NCBI GenBank assembly: GCA_963924885.1
Contig: CAWUUY010000239.1
Location: 1 to 8,053 of the forward strand
Direction: 5' to 3'
Length of the DNA: 8,053 nucleotides
Origin: UBA5216 sp963924885
GTDB taxonomy: Bacteria > Pseudomonadota > Gammaproteobacteria > Burkholderiales > SG8-41
Below the pieces are notes generated by a model, which saw nothing but the letters and a program-made list of their open reading frames with translations, was not told the DNA's origin and searched no databases. This document shows, in pieces, positions 1 to 5,666 of the stretch (the stretch's first letter is position 1; every line of letters begins with the position of its first letter). Made by a program: the position numbers and the translations under genes.

Positions 1-549
1 CGCAATCTGCGCCACCAGCAGCAGCAAGCCCAGTGCGGCCCAAGGCCGCAGTGTCGTGGCGCGCGGCGGCTCCCACCGCAGTTGCCGCGCGGCCAACCAC
101 GCCAGCAGCGCCAGTGTCGCCATGCCACCGAGCAAATGCAGCGTCACAATCACCGGTTTTAGCAGCATCGTCACCGTCCACATACCCAGCGCCGCCTGAA
201 AACACACCAGCGCCAGTAGTGCGGTGGCGAGCCACGGCGATTGCGCGAGTTGTTTTCGCTGCACCCACGCCATCACCGCAATGCCAAGGATCAACAAGCC
301 CAGCGCGCCCGCAAGATAACGATGAAGCATTTCGTTCCAGGCTTTCTGGATCGACACCGGCCCATGCACACCGCCCTGTTCGGCTACGGCCTTGGCAATA
401 TCGTGCGCAGCGCGCGTGGGCGTGATCTGCCCATAACAGCCGGGCCAATCCGGGCAACCCAGACCCGCGTCGGTCAAGCGCACAAATGCGCCCACCACCA
501 CGACCACCAAGGTGAAGACCGCCGTAAATGAAATAGTGTTTTTAAACAA
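1..549 (-). CDS. ctaA: Heme A synthase CtaA/COX15, 3' end cut by the window edge
   Basis: This polytopic inner-membrane enzyme oxidises the C8 methyl group of heme O to give heme A for the aa3 oxidase. The reading frame is open from a TTG at 549 to base 1, giving 183 codons, roughly half the usual length. The first membrane segment (about residues 6-24) leads into RLTDAGLGCPDWPGCYG (24-40). Its Cys32 and Cys38 match the cysteine pair in the outer loop of many CtaA proteins. NEMLHR (72-77) supplies the conserved Glu73 and heme-ligand His76, and His138 in a later helix is a second likely heme ligand. The TTG start is supported by an AGGT six bases upstream and by an in-frame TAA immediately before it; no ATG lies near. 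It begins 15 bases after the SCO-like gene, so it is probably cotranscribed with it. The second half of the protein, including its heme-binding histidines, is outside the window. The family call is firm; the start is likely. Confidence 0.93.
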   Translation of the reverse strand, partial: MFKNTISFTAVFTLVVVVVGAFVRLTDAGLGCPDWPGCYGQITPTRAAHDIAKAVAEQGGVHGPVSIQKAWNEMLHRYLAGALGLLILGIAVMAWVQRKQLAQSPWLATALLALVCFQAALGMWTVTMLLKPVIVTLHLLGGMATLALLAWLAARQLRWEPPRATTLRPWAALGLLLLVAQIA

Positions 550-550
550 T
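537..550 (+). repeat. 14-base AT-rich motif, copy 1 (ctaA start)
   Basis: TGTTTTTAAACAAT on the plus strand is found again, identical but inverted, at 5635-5648 before coxA. It contains the inverted repeat TGTTT-TT-AAACA. This copy covers the ctaA start codon. It may be chance in AT-rich gap sequence. Confidence 0.4.
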
Positions 551-555
551 TACTT

Positions 556-559
556 ACCT
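556..559 (-). promoter_or_regulatory. Ribosome binding site deciding the TTG start of ctaA
   Basis: The minus strand reads AGGTAAGTAA directly before the TTG at 549. AGGT is a Shine-Dalgarno-like match with a six-base spacer. Because an in-frame TAA abuts the TTG, no earlier start is possible, and the first membrane helix begins a few codons later. TTG is therefore the best start. Confidence 0.55.
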
Positions 560-564
560 ATGCG

Positions 565-1155
565 CTATCCAATGCGAGAAATACGCAGTAATCGCGTGAG
601 GTCTTTTTTCATACGGCTGGGATCGGCATCTTTCGGATACCGCAGCACCACATTGCCCAGCGGATCGACCAGATAGATGTGGTCGCGCTGCGCATCGCCG
701 TGAGGGAGCAACTTCAACACCGCATGGCCCTGCGCGGACGCCACCCACGTCCCCTCATATTCCTTCATCACCGATGCGGCAACGCCGTGTTCATCGCTCA
801 CCAGCCACACGCGCTCGATGCGCTCCGGATACTTGCCCTGCGTCAATCGCACCTGACGCATCTTCCATAATTTTTTTTGGCAATGGTCGTCGCAGGCGCC
901 GGAATCGACAGTGACGTAAATCCAGCGCCCGCGTAATTGGGTGAAATCAAACGGTTTGGCGGCGCCCTTGAGCGCGAGTTTTGCCGCAGGCAAGGTCACG
1001 CCTTCGACCAGCTCGCCGTAGTTGATGCGGCCCGACGGTTGCCAAAAGTAATACAGCGTGAACGAGCCGATAAACGGCGCGAGACACACCGCCGCCACCA
1101 GCAGCATGGTGCGCCGGCTTTTGCTCGATCTAATCTTTTCTTCTTCTTCGGACAT
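565..1155 (-). CDS. SCO-like, membrane-anchored thioredoxin-fold oxidase assembly protein
   Basis: This 196-residue protein has an acidic and basic N-tail (MSEEEEKIRSSKSRR), one membrane anchor at about residues 17-38, and a periplasmic domain. DFTQLRGRWIYVTVDSGAC (70-88) resembles the start of a SCO/TlpA thioredoxin fold. It runs into Cys88-x3-Cys92 (CDDHC), the spacing of the copper and redox cysteines of SCO proteins. His159 in RDHIYLVDPLGNVVLRYP sits near where SCO proteins carry a third copper ligand, though not in exactly the same context. From this I infer a role in copper delivery to, or thiol reduction of, the oxidase, probably the CuA site. The gene starts at an ATG inside the end of surf1 (26-base overlap), has no clear Shine-Dalgarno, and is followed by ctaA, so translational coupling is likely. 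Proteins at this position in betaproteobacterial cox loci often carry vague or misleading names. The fold is fairly sure; the exact job is not known. Confidence 0.8.
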   Translation of the reverse strand: MSEEEEKIRSSKSRRTMLLVAAVCLAPFIGSFTLYYFWQPSGRINYGELVEGVTLPAAKLALKGAAKPFDFTQLRGRWIYVTVDSGACDDHCQKKLWKMRQVRLTQGKYPERIERVWLVSDEHGVAASVMKEYEGTWVASAQGHAVLKLLPHGDAQRDHIYLVDPLGNVVLRYPKDADPSRMKKDLTRLLRISRIG

Positions 1156-1855
1156 TGAGAACCAGATAAGTCATAAATATGGCCACCGCCAGTGCAAACC
1201 ACTGCACGGCATAAGCGAGATGGGTATTGCGTTTCAAATCCACCGGCGGCCAGTCGCGAATCAAGCCGTCCTCCGGCGCACCAGCAAGCTCGATCTGCTG
1301 AATGATAATCGGTTGCACATTCAGTTTGGTCGATTGCCGGTAACGTTCCAGCACCATATTTTGCCAGACATTGCCCTCGGCGACCTTGCTCGACAGCTCC
1401 AGAAAACGTTCGCTGGGCGGCACAGCGGTGCCGCGCACAACGACATCGACTTCCGCTGTTTTGACCGGCGGTACGCGGTTGCGTTCCGCGCCCGCAGCGA
1501 TCCAGCCGCGATTCACCAGCACGACTTTTCCCGTGCCGGCGATGCGCAGGGGCATATAGACGTGATAACCCGGCTGATGTTTGTAGTGGCGGTTGTCGAT
1601 ATACACCATGTGCCGCGGCTCGAAGCGGCCGCGAGCCTCCACGCGCCGCAGCAGGACCTCCTCCGTCTTCAACTCGCCCGTCCCCATCACCAGCGGCGGT
1701 TGTTTGGCGAGTTCGTCGATGCGGCCCTGTAACGCCTGCTTGGTATCGGCTCGGCCCAGTTGCCAGAAACCCAGCGCGATGGTGAGCGCCACGCCCGCGG
1801 CGGTGGCCAGCGTCGCCCATAAGGCGGGATTGAATTCGTGACTGGCGAGCCTCAA
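1130..1855 (-). CDS. surf1: SURF1 family cytochrome oxidase biogenesis protein
   Basis: SURF1 (Shy1) proteins help place heme A into subunit I of cytochrome oxidase. The 241 residues show the family plan: an N-terminal membrane helix (about 11-30) running into GFWQLGRA (29-36), a large periplasmic domain containing GRF, DNRHYKHQPGYHV (from residue 87) and VNRGW (114-118), and a second helix near the C-terminus before RRRRKD. Length fits the bacterial family. I chose the TTG at 1855 because AGGA lies six bases upstream of it. A TTG at 1870 would add five residues but has no visible ribosome binding site. No ATG exists near the N-terminus. The gene is divergent from the DUF2909 gene with only a few tens of bases between them, and its 3' end overlaps the SCO-like gene by 26 bases. 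The family call is very firm; the start is moderate. Confidence 0.92.
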   Translation of the reverse strand: MRLASHEFNPALWATLATAAGVALTIALGFWQLGRADTKQALQGRIDELAKQPPLVMGTGELKTEEVLLRRVEARGRFEPRHMVYIDNRHYKHQPGYHVYMPLRIAGTGKVVLVNRGWIAAGAERNRVPPVKTAEVDVVVRGTAVPPSERFLELSSKVAEGNVWQNMVLERYRQSTKLNVQPIIIQQIELAGAPEDGLIRDWPPVDLKRNTHLAYAVQWFALAVAIFMTYLVLNVRRRRKD

Positions 1856-1861
1856 TGGCGT

Positions 1862-1865
1862 TCCT
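1862..1865 (-). promoter_or_regulatory. Ribosome binding site for the TTG start of surf1
   Basis: The minus strand reads AGGA-ACGCCA-TTG, giving a six-base spacer to the TTG at 1855. The alternative TTG at 1870 is preceded by AATCCAAGC, with no Shine-Dalgarno match, so the downstream start is preferred. Confidence 0.45.
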
Positions 1866-1890
1866 GACAAGCTTGGATTACACTGCGCAA

Positions 1891-2085
1891 ATGAAATACA
1901 TCGTGATTCTTTTTCTGGTGTTCATCGTCTACAGCCTTGGCTCGGCCGCTTATTTCATGCTGAAGGACCAAGGGTCGAGCGAGCGCATGGTGCGCGCGCT
2001 GACCGTGCGCGTGGCGCTGTCGGTGACGCTGTTTCTGTTGTTGATGGCGGGAATTCATTTCGGCTTTATCACGGGAAAATTGTAG
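1891..2085 (+). CDS. DUF2909 family small twin-transmembrane protein
   Basis: This 64-residue protein is almost entirely two membrane helices (about residues 3-24 and 40-60) joined by a charged loop, MLKDQGSSERMVRALTVRV. The order YSLGSAAYFMLKD, then RMVRALTVRVALS, then a second helix is the pattern I associate with DUF2909 (twin transmembrane) proteins found in betaproteobacterial cox loci. Its function is unknown; a role in oxidase assembly is inferred from position only. It is the sole plus-strand gene here, convergent with coxC and divergent from surf1. I start it at the ATG at 1891 because the family usually begins with MK just before the first helix. An ATG at 1855 would add 12 residues and make it overlap the divergent gene. 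Neither ATG has a good Shine-Dalgarno, so the message may be leaderless. Confidence 0.82.
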   Translation: MKYIVILFLVFIVYSLGSAAYFMLKDQGSSERMVRALTVRVALSVTLFLLLMAGIHFGFITGKL

Positions 2086-2108
2086 TTATCGCATTCCAGG
2101 CCCGGAGT

Positions 2109-2141
2109 AAAAAAGCCGCACCCGAGGGTGCGGCTTTTTTT
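2109..2141. terminator. Bidirectional rho-independent terminator between coxC and DUF2909 gene
   Basis: GCCGCACC (2115-2122) pairs perfectly with GGTGCGGC (2127-2134) around a CGAG loop. Six As precede the stem and seven Ts follow it, so either strand yields a GC-rich hairpin followed by a U tract. It sits 19 bases past the coxC stop and 23 bases past the DUF2909 gene stop, in the right place to end both convergent transcripts. Confidence 0.93.
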
Positions 2142-2160
2142 GGGGCATCGCCCGCGAAGT

Positions 2161-3030
2161 CTAGAGTATGTACACCACAACGAACAGCAGCACCCAAACC
2201 ACGTCCACGAAGTGCCAGTACCAAGCGACACCTTCAAAGCCGAAGTGGTTTTCCGGCGTGAAGTGCCCGGCCACGCTACGAAACAGAATCACCCACAGCA
2301 TGATGGTGCCGACGGTCACGTGAAAGCCGTGAAAACCGGTCAGCATGTAAAAGGTAGAGCCATACGCGCCGCTGGTGAGCTTGAGATTCATCGCGGAATA
2401 CGCGTGCATGTATTCGTAAATCTGGAAGCCGAGGAACACCATGCCCAGTGCGATGGTCGCGGCCAGACCCCAGATCAGTTGCGCGCGGTTTTTCTTGAGC
2501 AAACCCCAGTGCGCGATGGTGATGGTGACGCCCGACGCCAGCAGCAGCGCGGTGTTGATCGCGGGGATGCCCCACGCGCCCATCGGCGTGAAGTCGCCGG
2601 GCTTGAAGTGCGGGCCGGCCGTGGGCCAATCGCCCGTGAAACCGGGCCACAACAGTTGCTGATGCTCAAGGCTGCCGAGATCAGGCACCGAGTAAAGCCG
2701 CATGTAGCCCAGCGCACCGAAGAACGCGGCAAAAAACATGACTTCGGAAAAAATAAACCACGCCATACCCCAGCGGAACGACATGCCCACCTGCTGGTTA
2801 TACATGCCGCTTTCGGATTCATGCGCGACGGTGCTGAACCAACCGGCGAACATCACAAACAGCACCAGAAAGCCCGCCAGCAGCAGCAGATTGCCGCCAG
2901 CCATCTTGTTCATCGAGAACGCCGCGCCAAAACCCAGCAATCCCATGGCCACCGACGCCGTGATCGGCCAGTGCGATAGCCCAGGTACGTAGTAGAGAGT
3001 CGGGTTGGCGGTACTGTGCTGCGTTGTCAT
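2161..3030 (-). CDS. coxC: Cytochrome c oxidase subunit III (aa3 type)
   Basis: Subunit III is the third core subunit of the heme-copper oxidase. It has no metal centre and stabilises subunit I and proton uptake into it. The 289 residues have the hydrophobic pattern of the seven-helix family. FIFSEVMFFAAFF (92-104) carries the conserved buried Glu96. Further family motifs are YEYMHAYSAMN (205-215), TGFHGFHVTVGT (231-242) and the C-terminal WYWHFVDVVWVLLF (270-283). The N-terminal HSTANPTLYYVPGLSHWP is the usual lead-in to helix 1. The ATG at 3030 has the best ribosome binding site in the window, AGGAGA five bases upstream. It is the last gene of the oxidase operon, 31 bases after the DUF2970 gene and followed by a strong terminator. 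Nothing in it looks damaged. Confidence 0.97.
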   Translation of the reverse strand: MTTQHSTANPTLYYVPGLSHWPITASVAMGLLGFGAAFSMNKMAGGNLLLLAGFLVLFVMFAGWFSTVAHESESGMYNQQVGMSFRWGMAWFIFSEVMFFAAFFGALGYMRLYSVPDLGSLEHQQLLWPGFTGDWPTAGPHFKPGDFTPMGAWGIPAINTALLLASGVTITIAHWGLLKKNRAQLIWGLAATIALGMVFLGFQIYEYMHAYSAMNLKLTSGAYGSTFYMLTGFHGFHVTVGTIMLWVILFRSVAGHFTPENHFGFEGVAWYWHFVDVVWVLLFVVVYIL

Positions 3031-3035
3031 CTCAT

Positions 3036-3041
3036 TCTCCT
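3036..3041 (-). promoter_or_regulatory. Strong ribosome binding site of coxC
   Basis: The minus strand reads AGGAGA-ATGAG-ATG. This near-consensus Shine-Dalgarno fixes the start at 3030 and contrasts with the weak sites of the accessory genes upstream. Confidence 0.8.
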
Positions 3042-3047
3042 GAAATT

Positions 3048-3068
3048 ACTTGCCTACTTGCCTACTTT
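3048..3068. repeat. Tandem octamer at the DUF2970/coxC junction
   Basis: ACTTGCCT occurs twice in perfect tandem (3048-3055 and 3056-3063), followed by a partial third unit, ACTTT. The copy at 3056-3063 overlaps the stop codon of the DUF2970 gene (TAG on the minus strand, 3062-3064), and the other copy lies in the short gap before coxC. It looks like a small slippage duplication. Confidence 0.75.
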
Positions 3069-3268
3069 CCCAATACCAGTCGCACCACCATTTTGACGCT
3101 AAACACAAACATCGCACCGCAGATGATGGCGGTAATCACAATCTGCAGCGGCGTCACCTGAAACTGCTGATCTGGGTGCTGCTTGCGCAGGCCGATAAAC
3201 GCCGACAACACCATCTTGACCGCCTGAAACAGGGATGCTGTTTTAGGACTGTCCGGCGGCTCTCCCAC
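3062..3268 (-). CDS. DUF2970 family small membrane protein
   Basis: This 68-residue protein has a polar N-terminus, then SLFQAVKMVLSAFIGLRKQ (12-30), which matches the pattern of a short amphipathic stretch ending in G-[IVL]-R-K that marks DUF2970. A single membrane helix follows (about 41-65, LQIVITAIICGAMFVFSV). The domain has no established function. Its steady place between ctaG and the subunit III gene in betaproteobacteria suggests an oxidase assembly or accessory role, which is inference. The start is a GTG at 3268, six bases after the ctaG stop, with AGGG (3278-3281) nine bases upstream inside the end of ctaG. The nearby ATG at 3275 is in another frame. An internal ATG at codon 19 would remove most of the conserved N-terminal block, so GTG is preferred. 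Confidence 0.85.
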   Translation of the reverse strand: MGEPPDSPKTASLFQAVKMVLSAFIGLRKQHPDQQFQVTPLQIVITAIICGAMFVFSVKMVVRLVLGK

Positions 3269-3274
3269 TCTGCA

Positions 3275-3862
3275 TTACCCTGCCGGTCCCGCCGGCACCG
3301 CTACTTTTTTGGTATTCGCGCCCGGCACTTCAAAAAACGTATACGACAGCGTCACGGTGTTCACGCTGGCCGGCATTGCCGGATCAATCACGAACTGCAC
3401 CGGCATTTGCCGCGTTTCACCCGCCGCCAGCACCTGCTGTTTAAAGCAAAAACACTCGAGCTTTTTCACGAACCCCGCGCTGTGCTTGGGGCCATAGCTC
3501 GGTATCGCCTGACCGACGAGAACGCTATCGCCGGTGTTTTTGACTTCATAGGAAATCTGCACCATTTCACCCGGATGCACGCGCACACTCTTTTGCACCG
3601 CGGTGAATTGCCATGCCGGCATGCCGTGAGCGTTGGCATCAAACTCCAGCGTCACCCAGCGCGATTTATCGATCTGCGTATTGGAGACTTCGTTCTTGCT
3701 CGCATTGGGCTGCAACAGATTGTTGATGCCGGTGATTTCACAGAATTTCTTGTAATACGGCACCATGGCGTAACCGAAGCCGAACATCAGCAACGCGAAC
3801 AGGCTCAACCGCACGCACATGCGCCGGTTAATCACAATTCGCCTGGTTTGCCCCTGCATCAT
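3275..3862 (-). CDS. ctaG: Cytochrome c oxidase assembly protein CtaG/Cox11
   Basis: Cox11 delivers copper to the CuB site of subunit I. The 195 residues show a short cytoplasmic tail, one membrane helix (about 17-35, ending YAMVPYYKKFC), and an immunoglobulin-like periplasmic domain. The copper-binding residues are present: Cys41 just after the helix and the Cys137/Cys139 pair in ECFCFKQQ. Also typical are QAIPSYGPKHSAGF (118-131) and LSYTFFEV (172-179). I start it at the ATG at 3862, where the next codon is also ATG. This start overlaps the stop of the 45-codon gene as ATGA, implying translational coupling. The open frame extends to 3922, but the extra residues (MADGGVHLLLHDREILLAGK) only read the upstream gene out of frame. 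The DUF2970 gene follows six bases later. Confidence 0.96.
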   Translation of the reverse strand: MMQGQTRRIVINRRMCVRLSLFALLMFGFGYAMVPYYKKFCEITGINNLLQPNASKNEVSNTQIDKSRWVTLEFDANAHGMPAWQFTAVQKSVRVHPGEMVQISYEVKNTGDSVLVGQAIPSYGPKHSAGFVKKLECFCFKQQVLAAGETRQMPVQFVIDPAMPASVNTVTLSYTFFEVPGANTKKVAVPAGPAG

Positions 3863-3996
3863 TTTGCCAGCCAGTAGTATTTCGCGATCATGTAAAAGAA
3901 GATGGACGCCGCCATCAGCCACAACACCGCGCCGGTAATCCGGATGTTGCGCTTGATCTTTTTCTGACGCTCATCGTCGTTGACTTCATTGGTCAT
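3859..3996 (-). CDS. 45-residue cytochrome oxidase small assembly protein
   Basis: The frame encodes a charged N-terminal half (MTNEVNDDERQKKIKRNIRI, 1-20), one membrane helix (about 21-38, TGAVLWLMAASIFFYMIA) and a short tail KYYWLAK. Positive residues before the helix predict an N-in topology. It lies between coxA (14-base gap) and ctaG (ATGA overlap), exactly where betaproteobacterial cox operons carry a very small gene named cytochrome oxidase small assembly protein. The size, single helix and position all agree; sequence conservation in such short proteins is low. The gap upstream (GCGACTGGTAAACG) has only a weak Shine-Dalgarno, so translation may depend on ribosomes finishing coxA. Its molecular role is unknown; help with CuB or heme insertion next to Cox11 is a guess from position. 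Many gene callers would miss it because of length. Confidence 0.85.
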   Translation of the reverse strand: MTNEVNDDERQKKIKRNIRITGAVLWLMAASIFFYMIAKYYWLAK

Positions 3997-4010
3997 CGTT
4001 TACCAGTCGC

Positions 4011-5609
4011 CTACTTTAGCGGCGGGGGCGTGGTGAAGCTGTGGTAGGGCGCCGGCGACGGCAGATGCGTCCACTCCAGGCTGTCGGCGCCTTCCCATTG
4101 CTTTTGTTCCGCTTTTTCGCCAGTGGTAATGCACTTGATGACAATGTAGAGGAACAGCAATTGCGAGAGGCCGAAGCCGAACGCGCCGATCGACGAAATC
4201 GCATTGAACTCGGTGAATTGCAACGCGTAATCCGGAATGCGGCGCGGCATGCCCGCGAGCCCCAGGAAGTGCTGCACAAAGAAGGTGACGTTGAAGAATA
4301 TCAGCGACAGCCAGAAGTGCCACTTGCCCAGCGTCTCGTTGTACATGCGCCCGGTCCACTTTGGCAGCCAGAAGTAAATACCGGCGAACGCCGAGAACAA
4401 CGCGCCGGCGACCATCACGTAATGGAAATGCGCCACCACGTAATAAGTGTCGTGCAACTGCACGTCCACCGGCACGATGGACAGCACCAGCCCGGTGAAG
4501 CCGCCGAGCGTAAAAAGAAACAGGAATCCCAGGGCAAACAACATCTGCGTTTCAAACGTAAGCGAGCCTTTCCACATCGTCGCCACCCAGTTGAACACCT
4601 TCACGCCTGTCGGGATCGCAATCAGGGTGGTGGCATACATGAAGAACAGTTGCCCTTCGACCGGCATGCCCACCGTGTACATGTGGTGCGCCCATACCAT
4701 GAAGGACAGAATCGCGATCGACGCCGTGGCGTAGACCATCGAGGCATAACCAAACAGCGGCTTGCGCGAGAACGCCGGGATCACCTGTGAGATCACGCCA
4801 AACGCCGGAATCGCGATGATGTACACCTCGGGATGGCCGAAGAACCAGAAGATGTGCTGATACAGCACCGGGTCGCCGCCGCCCGCCGCGTTAAAGAAGT
4901 TGGTGCCGAAGTGACGGTCGGTCAATGTCATCGTCACCGCGCCCGCCAGTACCGGCATCGACGCCACCAGCAGGTACGCGGTGATCAGCCAGGTCCAGCA
5001 GAAGAGCGGCATTTTCATCAGCGTCATGCCGGGCGCGCGCATGTTAAGGATGGTGGTGATGATGTTGATCGAACCCATGATCGACGACATACCGAGGATG
5101 TGCACCGCGAAAATGGTGAGGTCCATCGCCGGGCCGGCCTGCGTGGTCAACGGGGCATACATGGTCCAGCCCACGCCCGCGCAGCCGCCGGGCGCGAATT
5201 GCGCCGCGATCAACAGCATGGCAGCCGGGGGAAGCAGCCAGAACGACAGGTTATTCATGCGCGGAAACGCCATGTCGGGCGCGCCGATCTGCATCGGGAT
5301 CAGCCAGTTGGCGAAGCCCACGAACGCCGGCATGATCGCGCCGAACACCATGATGAGACCGTGGTACGTGGTCATCGAGTTGAAAAACTCGGGGCGCACG
5401 ATTTGCAGACCAGGCTGGAACAATTCGGCACGGATAATCAACGCCATCACCCCGCCGACCAGGAACATCGAAAAGCTGAACCACAGGTACATCGTGCCGA
5501 TGTCTTTGTGATTGGTCGAACCGAACCAGCGCATCATGCCGTAGGGCTTGTGCTCGTGCTCGTCGTGGGTGTGACCGTCGTGTGCGGGGTCGTGGGTAGC
5601 GGTGCTCAT
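4011..5609 (-). CDS. coxA: Cytochrome c oxidase subunit I (aa3, A1-type heme-copper oxidase)
   Basis: This is the catalytic subunit, which reduces O2 to water at the heme a3/CuB centre and pumps protons. At 532 residues with a twelve-helix pattern it has normal length. All key residues are visible. Heme a ligands are His83 (TYHGLIM) and His396. The heme a3 ligand is His394 (VAHFHYV). CuB ligands are His259 (GHPEVY), His308 and His309 (WAHHMYT). Tyr263 is the residue expected to crosslink to His259. Glu261 ends the D channel, which begins at Asp112 and Asn119 in APDMAFPRMNN, and Lys337 in IPTGVKVF marks the K channel. These define the A1 class. The first 20 residues hold six histidines (HDPAHDGHTHDEHEH), an unusual tail that could bind metal. 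ATG at 5609 has GGAG five bases upstream. An AT-rich 57-base gap separates it from coxB, and the small assembly gene follows after 14 bases. Confidence 0.98.
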   Translation of the reverse strand: MSTATHDPAHDGHTHDEHEHKPYGMMRWFGSTNHKDIGTMYLWFSFSMFLVGGVMALIIRAELFQPGLQIVRPEFFNSMTTYHGLIMVFGAIMPAFVGFANWLIPMQIGAPDMAFPRMNNLSFWLLPPAAMLLIAAQFAPGGCAGVGWTMYAPLTTQAGPAMDLTIFAVHILGMSSIMGSINIITTILNMRAPGMTLMKMPLFCWTWLITAYLLVASMPVLAGAVTMTLTDRHFGTNFFNAAGGGDPVLYQHIFWFFGHPEVYIIAIPAFGVISQVIPAFSRKPLFGYASMVYATASIAILSFMVWAHHMYTVGMPVEGQLFFMYATTLIAIPTGVKVFNWVATMWKGSLTFETQMLFALGFLFLFTLGGFTGLVLSIVPVDVQLHDTYYVVAHFHYVMVAGALFSAFAGIYFWLPKWTGRMYNETLGKWHFWLSLIFFNVTFFVQHFLGLAGMPRRIPDYALQFTEFNAISSIGAFGFGLSQLLFLYIVIKCITTGEKAEQKQWEGADSLEWTHLPSPAPYHSFTTPPPLK

Positions 5610-5666
5610 CTTGGCTCCGGTTCTATCAAATAATATTGTTTAAAAACATATACTTATATTAAAAAT
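5610..5666 (-). promoter_or_regulatory. AT-rich coxB-coxA gap with coxA ribosome binding site; possible internal promoter
   Basis: This 57-base gap is far richer in A and T than the genes beside it. On the minus strand it carries GGAG (5615-5618) five bases before the coxA ATG, and a TATTAT (5630-5635) that matches five of six bases of a sigma-70 -10 box. I find no convincing -35 box 16-18 bases upstream, so an internal promoter is only possible. The AT-rich run could equally be an RNA-processing or unstructured leader segment that keeps the coxA start accessible. Confidence 0.35.
5635..5648 (-). repeat. 14-base AT-rich motif, copy 2 (upstream of coxA)
   Basis: The minus strand carries TGTTTTTAAACAAT, the same 14 bases found on the plus strand at the ctaA start. 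Here it lies 26-39 bases upstream of the coxA ATG and overlaps the possible -10 box by one base. Confidence 0.4.

Noticed and set aside
996..1820. Minus-strand 274-codon frame overlapping surf1 and the SCO-like gene
   Set aside because: It reads the same strand one frame off; its product is Arg/Gly/Ala-rich with no membrane helices, while the surf1 and SCO-like frames have clear family motifs.
1855..1890. Earlier ATG (1855) for the DUF2909 gene
   Set aside because: It would add 12 residues before the usual MK family start, has no ribosome site, and overlaps the divergent surf1 start. It is kept only as an alternative.
2128..2979. Long plus-strand open frame (283 codons) opposite coxC
   Set aside because: Its product is rich in His, Arg and Gln with no recognisable domain, and it is exactly antisense to a clear subunit III gene. 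It crosses the terminator hairpin. Open antisense frames are common in GC-rich genes.
3050..3877. Plus-strand open frame (275 codons) opposite ctaG and the DUF2970 gene
   Set aside because: It covers three convincing minus-strand genes, has a His/Arg-rich product with no domain, and shows no ribosome site or family match.
3863..3922. 20-residue N-terminal extension of CtaG
   Set aside because: These codons lie inside the 45-codon gene in another frame, and the ATG at 3862 forms an ATGA overlap and gives a normal Cox11 N-terminus.
4041..5633. Plus-strand open frames opposite coxA (4041-4790, 4833-5633, 4981-5511)
   Set aside because: All are mirror images of a fully intact subunit I gene with every catalytic residue in place; the products are low-complexity Arg/His sequences.
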